A stretch of 64,000 nucleotides of DNA from positions 3,068,001 to 3,132,000 of the forward strand of contig NZ_CP059902.1 in NCBI RefSeq assembly GCF_014127105.1. The letters are read 5' to 3'. Each line of letters starts with the position of its first letter. Within the stretch, counting starts at the first letter, position 1. The translations under genes and the position numbers were made by a program. Shown in pieces: positions 27,863 to 34,792 of this stretch. The stretch is from Devosia sp. MC521. Its GTDB lineage: Bacteria; Pseudomonadota; Alphaproteobacteria; Rhizobiales; Devosiaceae. Below the pieces are notes generated by a model. It was given only the letters and a program-made list of their open reading frames with translations, did not search any database and had not been told where the DNA came from.

Positions 27863-29572
27863 TTGGACACTTCTTTGGATACCTCTAAGCAGTCGCGCCC
27901 ATGGCTCCACAGCTATCCTGAAACGATTGCTTGGGACGCAGAGATCGACACGACCCCAGTCCATGAGCAAATCCTCGCCACTTGCGCGCGCGAACCCAAT
28001 CGTCTGGCTCTCGACTTCCTAGGCGGAAAAACCAGCTTTGCCTCGCTTGCTGAGCAAATCCGCGCCTTTGCCGGTGCGCTGCAAAAAGAATTCGGGGTCA
28101 CCAAGGGCACGCGTGTGGCGCTCATGCTCCCCAACACCCCGTTCTACCCCATCGCCTACTACGGTACGCTATTGGCTGGTGGTACGGTGGTGAATTGCAA
28201 CCCACTCTACACCATCCCTGAGCTGACGCACATCACCCGCAATGCGGGTGCCGACATCATGGTGACGCTCAACCTCGCCAATATCTGCGAAAAGGGCCAA
28301 GCCCTTGTCGAAGCGGGTCACATCAAAAAGCTGATTGTCGCGCACTTCCCCAATGCGCTCCCGCTGGTCAAGAAAATCTTGTTCAGTGTTGTTAAGGCCA
28401 AAGAGCTGACCAAAATTCCGCGCAGCAACGAGGGCGCGGCGCTGTACTCCTTCGAGGCCCTTCTGGCGAAACGCCACACGCCGACACCGGTACAGATCAA
28501 TGGCAGTGATATCGCGGTGCAGCAATACACCGGCGGCACCACTGGCATCCCCGAGGGCGCCCTCCTTACGCACGCCAATATTTCCGCCAACGCCGACCAG
28601 GCGCGCCTGTGGTTTTCTCCAGTGTTCAAGACTGGCAACAAGGCCGTGGCGGTACTGCCCTTCTTCCATATCTTTGCCATGACGACTTGCCTCAACATGC
28701 CGCTCATTTGCGGCATGTCGGTGTTTATGATGCCGCGTTTTGAGCCCAAGGGCTTCTTGGCCCTGCTTAAACGCGCCAAGCCCGATTTGATGCCCGCCGT
28801 GCCGACCCTCATCGCAGCCTTGGTCAACAATTCTAGCTTCACTCGCGAAAACCTCGCTAGCCTCGAGCTCATTGTCTCCGGCGGCGCACCATTGCCAAAT
28901 GAGTTGCGCGGTCTGTTTGCGCAAAAATCCAGCGGCCGCCTCGTTGAAGGCTATGGCCTCACGGAAGCCTCGCCGGTCGTCTGCTGCGGCCCCTTCTCGG
29001 GCGTCAACAAGCCCATGTCCATTGGCCTGCCGCTCCCGGCCACTGACGTTCGCTTCGTCAATATCGACACCAAACAAGTTGTCGGTCTCGGCGAAGATGG
29101 CGAGTTGCAGCTCAAGGGCCCGCAGGTCATGGCCGGTTATTTCAACAATGATGAAGCCAATGCCGATGTGTTCATGGATGGCTGGCTGCGCACCGGCGAC
29201 GTCGGTCACATGGACGAAGACGGCTATGTCTTCCTTGTGGACCGCATCAAAGATCTCATCATTTGCTCAGGCTTTAACGTCTACCCGCGCACCATCGAAG
29301 AGGCACTCGCGACGCACGAGGCCGTCGAAGAGGTGAACGTCATTGGTGTTCCTGACGAATACCGCGGCGAAGCCCCAGTCGCCTTCATCAAATTGCGCGA
29401 AGGCATGTCCACAGACGGCCCTGCCCTAAAGACTTTCTTGGCTGAGAAAATCAACAAACTCGAAATGCCAAAAGAGTTTATCTTTAAGGATAGTTTGCCT
29501 AAGACCTTGATCGGAAAGCTCTCCAAGAAAGAGCTCCGTGAAGAATACACACAGCGGAAAGCGCAAAAGTGA
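27863..29572 (+). CDS. fadD: long-chain fatty acid-CoA ligase
   Basis: A 569-residue AMP-forming ligase that activates fatty acids with ATP and CoA. It shows the P-loop-like YTGGTTGIPEGALLTHANI, the A5 motif VEGYGLTEASPVVCC, GWLRTGDVGHMDEDGYVFLV and the fatty-acid signature DRIKDLIICSGFNVYPRTIE, plus a C-terminal lysine motif (LPKTLIGKLSKKELRE). The start taken is TTG at 27863, with GGAGG 8 bases upstream; the TTG at 27848 lies before that site. Its last codons overlap the following merR gene. Gene order and divergence from fadE show a dedicated fatty-acid oxidation locus. Confidence 0.95.
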   Translation: MDTSLDTSKQSRPWLHSYPETIAWDAEIDTTPVHEQILATCAREPNRLALDFLGGKTSFASLAEQIRAFAGALQKEFGVTKGTRVALMLPNTPFYPIAYYGTLLAGGTVVNCNPLYTIPELTHITRNAGADIMVTLNLANICEKGQALVEAGHIKKLIVAHFPNALPLVKKILFSVVKAKELTKIPRSNEGAALYSFEALLAKRHTPTPVQINGSDIAVQQYTGGTTGIPEGALLTHANISANADQARLWFSPVFKTGNKAVAVLPFFHIFAMTTCLNMPLICGMSVFMMPRFEPKGFLALLKRAKPDLMPAVPTLIAALVNNSSFTRENLASLELIVSGGAPLPNELRGLFAQKSSGRLVEGYGLTEASPVVCCGPFSGVNKPMSIGLPLPATDVRFVNIDTKQVVGLGEDGELQLKGPQVMAGYFNNDEANADVFMDGWLRTGDVGHMDEDGYVFLVDRIKDLIICSGFNVYPRTIEEALATHEAVEEVNVIGVPDEYRGEAPVAFIKLREGMSTDGPALKTFLAEKINKLEMPKEFIFKDSLPKTLIGKLSKKELREEYTQRKAQK

Positions 29573-29958
29573 CCGAAGAGGCCAGCGAGACAAAAGATCT
29601 CTTCGCCATTGCCGACCTTGCCAAAGAGTTCGGCATTTCAACGCGTGCAATCCGTTTTTATGAAACCAAGGGCCTACTCAATCCGGAGCGCGTTGGTGCA
29701 ACCCGCGTCTTTCGGCGTCGCGACCGCGCCCGATTGATCCTGATTTTGCGCGGCAAACGCCTCGGCTTTTCGCTGCGCGATATTTCCGATTACCTCAGCC
29801 TTTATGAAGCCAACCGCAGTCAACAGGTGAACCTGCTCGCCGAGAAAGTCGATGAGCGCATCGCCCTGTTGGAGCGTCAACGCGATGACCTCGAGACGAC
29901 GATCCGCGAGCTGCGCGATATCAAGAACCTGGCGCAAGATCGGCTGGTCAAAACCTAA
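29569..29958 (+). CDS. MerR-family regulator of the fad locus (LiuR-like)
   Basis: A 129-residue protein starting at GTG that overlaps the fadD stop (GTGA). The N-terminal MerR helix-turn-helix reads FAIADLAKEFGISTRAIRFY then ETKGLLNPERVG, the wing has TRVFRRRDRARL, and a long C-terminal coiled-coil (KVDERIALLERQRDDLETTI) makes the dimer. There are no metal-binding cysteines, so it is not a metal sensor; acyl-CoA responsive LiuR-type proteins look like this. Coupling to fadD and two matching MerR-type palindromes upstream make it the probable regulator of fadE-J-I and fadD. Confidence 0.87.
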   Translation: MTEEASETKDLFAIADLAKEFGISTRAIRFYETKGLLNPERVGATRVFRRRDRARLILILRGKRLGFSLRDISDYLSLYEANRSQQVNLLAEKVDERIALLERQRDDLETTIRELRDIKNLAQDRLVKT

Positions 29959-30218
29959 CGCTTCTTCTTGTTCGCCCCGATTAAAAAATCCGGCTTCTTG
30001 GGTTTCACCCAATTCTTGGGTGGCTCTCGAACAGGCTGATCCGTGCCAAGCCCGATCTGGCCCGGTGGTGCGCGCCCAACAATGCCATCAGCCTCCCCCT
30101 TGAGGCGCGCAATTTCATCGCGCAGGGCTGCGGCTTTCTCAAAATCGAAATCGGCCGCCGCTGCGTCCATTTCCTTTTCGAGCGCTTGTAAGCGCTGCAA
30201 ATTCGTTCGCGATGACAT
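29955..30218 (-). CDS. UVR-motif protein
   Basis: An 87-residue protein whose N-terminal half, LEKEMDAAAADFDFEKAAAL then RDEIARLKG, is a UVR motif, the helical hairpin that joins UvrB to UvrC. The C-terminal half is basic and proline-rich (PPKNWVKPKKPDFLIGANKK). The start is ATG at 30218 behind GGGAG, far inside the long frame that reaches 30464 through the ligase gene. It lies 31 bases downstream of the DNA ligase on the same strand, so a repair role is plausible, but nothing beyond the motif is visible. Its stop overlaps the merR stop on the other strand by 4 bases. Confidence 0.75.
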   Translation of the reverse strand: MSSRTNLQRLQALEKEMDAAAADFDFEKAAALRDEIARLKGEADGIVGRAPPGQIGLGTDQPVREPPKNWVKPKKPDFLIGANKKKR

Positions 30219-30249
30219 TTTTACTCCCTCGGTTCGGTCTTCATCCCGC

Positions 30250-31812
30250 TCACAAGAATGCATCCATATCTTCAAGCTTATTCGCCTCTTGCGCAGGCTT
30301 GTCCCATCGAATGCGGCTGATGCGCGGAAAGCGTAGGGCGACGCCAGATTTGTGCCGTGTCGAGCGTTGCGCACTGTCAAACGCCACCTCAAACACAAGC
30401 TCTTTTTTGACCTCCCGCACGGGCCCAAACGCCGCCGTTGTATTGGCGCGGATCCACTTATCAAGCTGTTTCAACTCTTCATCGGTAAAACCAAAATAGG
30501 CTTTTCCGATTGGCACAATCTCATTGCCCTTCCACACGCCAAATGTGTAGTCGGAGTAATAGGAGCTCCGCTTGCCATGCCCGCGCTGGGCATACATCAG
30601 CACGGCATCGACCACATTAGGGTCGCGCTTCCACTTGAACCAATACCCCTTTGGCCGCCCCGGCACATAGGGCGAGCTTTTGAGTTTGATCATCACTCCT
30701 TCGTGCCCATGCTCATCTGCGCCCATGCGGCGGAGCTTGGCCAATTCCTCCCAATCGGCAAAGTCCAGAACCGGCGATAGATCAAGCCGCGTCTGCGGAT
30801 TGCGCGCGAACCAAGCCTCAAGTCGTGCTCGTCGCTTCCGCCAGGGGAGGGCCCGAATGTCCTCATCGCCATCAAACAGCATGTCGTAGACACGCACAAA
30901 GCCCGGCAGCTCCGCCATCTGCTTGCTCGTAGCCACCTTCCGGTTCAGCCGCTGCTGCAGATCGTTAAAGCTTCCCGGCTCAAAACTCTTGCCGACCAGC
31001 AACTCCCCATCGAGCACCGCCCGCCCCCGAGCCGCCTCCACCACATCTGGAAAGCTTCCCGCGATATCGTCCCCTGTGCGCGAAAACAGCGAACTACTGT
31101 CGCCATTCAGCACCAACTGAACTCTGATGCCGTCCCATTTCCACTCAACCGAGTGGTCCTTGGGGTCGAGTTTTTCAAAATCGCTGAGCTCTATCGGCGT
31201 CGACAGCATCAACGGATGAAACCGCGCTGTGTGATCAATGTCCGGTCGCTCGGCCTTGCCCTCTAGCCACGCAAAGAGATTGACATACGGCGGTTTGAGC
31301 CCATGCCAGACCTCCTCAATCTCTTGCAGCGGCACCCCGCTCATCTCCGCCAGCGCCGTTTTAGCCAGCCGTGCCGAAACGCCAATCCGCAGCGCCCCCG
31401 TCGCCAGCTTCACCAAGGCCCAGCGTTCATGGATCGCAGCATTGGTGAGCAGCCCCCCAATCACCTTGGGCAGTTCGGCTTTACTCGTCTGATTGAGAAT
31501 ATCGACCACCGCGCTCACGCTCGGCAGCACACCGGTGCCGTGGTGTGGCCAGATCAGCGCAATGGTCTCGCCCAGATCGCCAACATAATCATAGGAAAGC
31601 GCAAAAAGGGTCTCATCGACCTCCGCCAACACCGTCTGCCGCAGCAATTGCGGCTTTACATTGCGGATGTCCAATTCGCCGGTCAGAACTGCCAACGCCA
31701 GCCCCCGGTCTGGGTCAGGCACCTCAGTAAAATACTGTGCCAGTGCCGCAATCTTTCGCGTGCGCGATGGCGTCAGCGCCAAGAGATCGAGCAGGTCCGC
31801 GAAACGCTTCAT
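30250..31812 (-). CDS. ATP-dependent DNA ligase (ligase-associated repair cassette type)
   Basis: A 520-residue ligase with the adenylation motif EWKWDGIRVQLV, Lys225 being the expected nucleophile, preceded by an archaeal-type N-terminal DNA-binding domain (FADLLDLLALTPSRTRKIAA) and followed by the OB-fold with FKWKRDPNVVDAVLMYAQRG. It seals nicks using ATP, in addition to the essential NAD-dependent LigA. The adjacent exonuclease overlaps its start by 4 bases. This pair belongs to a bacterial four-gene repair set (ligase, exonuclease, Lhr-type helicase, PdeM phosphoesterase); only two members are in this window. Confidence 0.92.
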   Translation of the reverse strand: MKRFADLLDLLALTPSRTRKIAALAQYFTEVPDPDRGLALAVLTGELDIRNVKPQLLRQTVLAEVDETLFALSYDYVGDLGETIALIWPHHGTGVLPSVSAVVDILNQTSKAELPKVIGGLLTNAAIHERWALVKLATGALRIGVSARLAKTALAEMSGVPLQEIEEVWHGLKPPYVNLFAWLEGKAERPDIDHTARFHPLMLSTPIELSDFEKLDPKDHSVEWKWDGIRVQLVLNGDSSSLFSRTGDDIAGSFPDVVEAARGRAVLDGELLVGKSFEPGSFNDLQQRLNRKVATSKQMAELPGFVRVYDMLFDGDEDIRALPWRKRRARLEAWFARNPQTRLDLSPVLDFADWEELAKLRRMGADEHGHEGVMIKLKSSPYVPGRPKGYWFKWKRDPNVVDAVLMYAQRGHGKRSSYYSDYTFGVWKGNEIVPIGKAYFGFTDEELKQLDKWIRANTTAAFGPVREVKKELVFEVAFDSAQRSTRHKSGVALRFPRISRIRWDKPAQEANKLEDMDAFL

Positions 31813-32810
31813 TCCCCGCCCTCCCCGCCGTCATCATCAAGGCCAGGCAGCGCCAGCGGCTCAGCATCAAGCCCCTGCTTCTTGCACCAATAAACCAGCG
31901 CATCCTCGCGCCCATGCGTCACCCAAATGGTTGAAGCACCACTATCGTGGATGGACTGGTTCAACTCGCCCCAATCGCAATGGTCAGAGATAATAAGCGG
32001 TAGTTCAACCAGGGCCTGTCTCGCCCGCTGTTTGACACTCATCCAGCCGGATGCCTGACACACCACCGGGTCGGGGCAGCGGCGGCTCCACTTATCCCGA
32101 ATAGCCGAAGGGGGCGCGATGACGATCTGCCCGGCCATTTCTGCCTTGCTCGTCCCGGTCGCCGGAATGAGGTTTCCCAGCGGCACGCCCAACTGCTCAT
32201 AAAGCTCGCACAGCCTAATCATTGCGCCATGCAAATAGATGGGCTTGTCCCAGCCCGCATCGCGCAACAGCGCGATCACCCGCTGTGCTTTGCCCAATGC
32301 ATATGACCCCACCAAATGGCAGCGCTCTGGCTGATCCTGCACCGACTTTAAGAGCCGCGCGATCTCCGTCTGCGGCTTGGGATGCTGAAACACGGGTAGG
32401 CCAAACGTCGCCTCGGTGACCATCAAATCACAGGCCACCGGCTCAAACGCTTCCGCCGTCCGATCCGGCAAACGTTTATAGTCCCCAGTGACCACCGCCC
32501 TTTGGCCTTGGGCTTCAATAAGAACCTGCGCGGAGCCCAAAATGTGCCCCGCCGGATAAAGGCTCACCACCGCGTCGTTGATTGTGAGTTTTTCGCCAAA
32601 ATCGAGCCCTTGGAAAGTGTCCGCGCAATCCACGCCATACCGCACCTTCATAATCTCGATGGTTTTTGGCGTCGCCAACACCGCCCCATGCCCCGATCGC
32701 GCATGGTCGGCATGGCCGTGGGTGATCACCGCACGCGGACGTGGCACGCTCGGATCAATCCAAGCGTCGATGGAAGGGACGTAAAGATCTCGGTTTAAGA
32801 TATGACTCAT
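31809..32810 (-). CDS. ligase-associated DNA exonuclease (metallo-beta-lactamase/beta-CASP fold)
   Basis: A 333-residue enzyme with the metallo-beta-lactamase motif VITHGHADHARSGHG (H31, H33, D35, H36), further metal ligands around YPAGHILGSAQVL and VTGDYKR, and the fold of mRNA 3'-end processing/SNM1-like nucleases. The family is recognised as the ligase-associated DNA-damage exonuclease. It overlaps the ligase start by 4 bases and is the first gene of the minus-strand unit, divergent from the esterase gene. It would trim DNA ends before ligation. Confidence 0.9.
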   Translation of the reverse strand: MSHILNRDLYVPSIDAWIDPSVPRPRAVITHGHADHARSGHGAVLATPKTIEIMKVRYGVDCADTFQGLDFGEKLTINDAVVSLYPAGHILGSAQVLIEAQGQRAVVTGDYKRLPDRTAEAFEPVACDLMVTEATFGLPVFQHPKPQTEIARLLKSVQDQPERCHLVGSYALGKAQRVIALLRDAGWDKPIYLHGAMIRLCELYEQLGVPLGNLIPATGTSKAEMAGQIVIAPPSAIRDKWSRRCPDPVVCQASGWMSVKQRARQALVELPLIISDHCDWGELNQSIHDSGASTIWVTHGREDALVYWCKKQGLDAEPLALPGLDDDGGEGGE

Positions 32811-32901
32811 AGTCCCCTAACGCTCGCCCGCGTGACAGGTTCAACCTCTTGCCTTGTCTTGGCGTTGGCCTAAAACCATACCGCAACACAAGGAGCCCGA
32901 C

Positions 32902-33915
32902 ATGCGTCGCAGCAAGCACCCACAAGGTACAGTCCATCGTCTGATCGTTGAGAGCAAGGCGCTCATTGGCAACCGTTTGGGTGATGACACCGCGCGCATT
33001 GTCGACGTCTACGTCCCGCACGGCCATGACGGCAAAGATCTACCGCTTCTGGTCGACCTTGTTGGCTACACGGCCGGAGGTCCTGCCCACACAGCCTGGA
33101 AAGCCTTCTCCGAAAACGTCCCCGAGCGCCTTGACCGCCTGATCGGCGAAGGTACGCTCGCTCCCGTCGTTGTTGCCTTCCCCGACTGCTACTCACGCCT
33201 CGGTGGCAACCAATATGTAAATTCGCCCGTCGTCGGCAATTACGAGGATTTCCTCATCGCTGAGATGCTCCCAGCGGTTGAGCAAAAATTCGGCTGCGGC
33301 GGCACCGGACGCCGTGGGGTTTTCGGAAAATCCTCAGGCGGCTTCGGCGCCCATATTCACGCCATGCGTCATCCTGATGTGTGGTCCGCTGCCGCCAGCC
33401 ATTCTGGCGACGCCGGCTTTGACCTTCTCTATCTCGGCGAATTCCCCAACACGCTGCGGGCGCTCGCCAAGACCGAGAATTCCATTAAGCAGTGGCTCAC
33501 CGCTTTTGAAAGCAAGGTGAAAATCGACGGCAAGGACACACTGACGCTCATGATCCTTGCGCAAGCTGCAAGCTTTGACCCCGATCCAAGCGAGGAGACC
33601 TTCCTCGGTCTGCGTCTGCCCGTCACTTATGACACCTGCGATATCATCGAAGAACGCTGGGCCAATTGGCTCCAGTGGGACCCTGCAGAAATGGTCAAAA
33701 CCCACGCGCAGGAAATCTCGAAGCTCAAAGCCTTCTATTTCGATTGCGGCACCGAGGATCAGTACAACATCCTCTATGGCTCCCGCCGCATCCAAAAGAT
33801 CCTGAGCGAGCGTGGCATTGAGCACCGCTATGAGGAATTCCCCGACAACCACTCCGGCGTCGACTACCGCATGGACATTAGCCTGCCCTACCTCGTCGAC
33901 GCCTTGAACAAATAG
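32902..33915 (+). CDS. putative esterase (alpha/beta hydrolase, esterase D-like)
   Basis: A 337-residue cytoplasmic protein with the nucleophile elbow GVFGKSSGGFGAHIHAMRHP (Ser in GKSSGG), an oxyanion region LPLLVDLVGYTAGGPAHTAW and a C-terminal histidine in EEFPDNHSGVDYRM. It fits the PF00756 esterase family (esterase D, antigen 85, enterochelin esterase). The start is ATG at 32902 with AGGAG 8 bases upstream. The natural substrate cannot be predicted. It is transcribed away from the repair exonuclease and ends shortly before the insertion sequence. Confidence 0.8.
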   Translation: MRRSKHPQGTVHRLIVESKALIGNRLGDDTARIVDVYVPHGHDGKDLPLLVDLVGYTAGGPAHTAWKAFSENVPERLDRLIGEGTLAPVVVAFPDCYSRLGGNQYVNSPVVGNYEDFLIAEMLPAVEQKFGCGGTGRRGVFGKSSGGFGAHIHAMRHPDVWSAAASHSGDAGFDLLYLGEFPNTLRALAKTENSIKQWLTAFESKVKIDGKDTLTLMILAQAASFDPDPSEETFLGLRLPVTYDTCDIIEERWANWLQWDPAEMVKTHAQEISKLKAFYFDCGTEDQYNILYGSRRIQKILSERGIEHRYEEFPDNHSGVDYRMDISLPYLVDALNK

Positions 33916-33957
33916 CCTGGGCCCTGCCCGCCATTGCGAACGCGAAGCCGTCTCCCT

Positions 33958-33970
33958 CCCCCTTGTGGGG
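33958..33970. repeat. left direct repeat flanking the IS1-like element
   Basis: CCCCCTTGTGGGG abuts the left end of the element and recurs exactly at the right end (34754-34766). This is the expected target-site duplication; at 13 bp it is long but within what IS1-family elements can make. Confidence 0.75.
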
Positions 33971-34753
33971 GACTGTTCATTTGGGACTCCTTATGAGGTG
34001 TCTGTTGAAGAACAGATTGAGCGTAATCTCGAGCATCTGCACTGTTTTGGAGACGCGCTTTGTCCGCCGATTGAACCGCGCAAGATTGTCCCTGATTGAG
34101 GAATTGGAGGACTCAATCAGGTGGGTTTGCGCCTTTGTTTCCAGATGTGGCACGGTCACGCCATTGCGCTTGAAAGCGAGTGCGTAACAAGAGTTGGCAT
34201 CGGTAAAGATGGCCCCGATCTCACCCACAGCCTGAAGGGCCAAGCGATAGGCCGTGATCGCACTTTCTACGCCTTTGTCACCGATGTGGTGGGCAACAAC
34301 GCGGCGCTGTCTTCGGCTATAAACGGTCCAGATAACCGCTCGCTGCTGTTTTTTTGGACGTAGGTATAGATCTCGTCCATCTCAATAATATCGGGCCCGC
34401 TCGCTGGCGTACCGCGCTGAGCCGCAATCCGCTCTTGCAAGATGTCGTGCTCCTTGCGGATCCATTTAAGGACCGCGGCTGGGGAGGCCGAAAGGACGCG
34501 CCCAATGGCCCTAATGCCGGTGCCGTTGAGATACATCTGAACGGCCTGCGCTTTTGTCTCAGCGCTGAATTTAGGGGCGCGATCAGTAAAGTACCGACCA
34601 CACTGCTTACAGCTAAATCGCTGGTAACCCGCCTTGAGGCCGCGCTTGACCGTGGCAGTGCTAGAACAATCTGGACAATCCATCTCAAACCCTCCGGCAA
34701 ATCACCCCCAAGCAGTCAAACTAGAATCCCAAATGAGCAAGTTGTAAACAGTC
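33971..34753 (-). mobile_element. IS1-family insertion sequence, apparently complete (783 bp)
   Basis: The element starts GACTGTTCATTTGGGA and its other end, read inward, starts GACTGTT and after 10 extra bases continues CATTTGGGA, giving imperfect terminal inverted repeats. It encodes an InsA-like zinc-finger protein and, in the -1 frame, an InsB'-like catalytic part joined at an A7C slippery run. Length is close to the 768 bp of IS1. Exact 13-bp direct repeats flank it. No internal stop or deletion was found, so it could be active. It sits in a palindromic repeat between the esterase and the M16 peptidase genes. Confidence 0.85.
33977..34683 (-). CDS. IS1-family transposase InsAB', made by programmed -1 frameshift
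   Basis: Translation starts at ATG 34683 behind GGAGGG. The first frame opens MDCPDCSSTATVKRGLKAGY and carries two CxxC pairs of a zinc finger plus a helix-turn-helix (GTGIRAIGRVLSASPAAVLK). At 34355-34348 the message reads AAAAAAAC; a -1 slip there changes VQKNSS into VQKKQQ and continues to IFTDANSCYALAFKRNGVTV and ESSNSSIRDNLARFNRRTKR, the InsB-like catalytic end, stopping at 33977. The fusion is about 235 residues, like IS1 InsAB' (232). Without slipping, the first frame ends at 34267 (138 residues). The slip is inferred from sequence. Confidence 0.82.
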
Positions 34754-34766
34754 CCCCCTTGTGGGG
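34754..34766. repeat. right direct repeat flanking the IS1-like element
   Basis: CCCCCTTGTGGGG, identical to 33958-33970. Joining the two flanks rebuilds an intergenic palindrome (CCCTCCCC, loop, GGGGAGGG) with a GGGTGGGG tail, so the element landed inside a pre-existing repeat unit. Confidence 0.75.
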
Positions 34767-34792
34767 AGGGATTAAGGGTGGGGTAACGAGCC

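Noticed and set aside
29955..30464. Long version of the UVR-motif protein starting at 30464
   Set aside because: The first 82 codons overlap the ligase C-terminus in another frame; ATG 30218 has its own ribosome site and starts the motif.
34317..34700. A separate 127-residue protein in the IS element
   Set aside because: Its first part is out of frame with the zinc-finger protein; only its end, after the A7C run, is real, as the -1 frame of the transposase.
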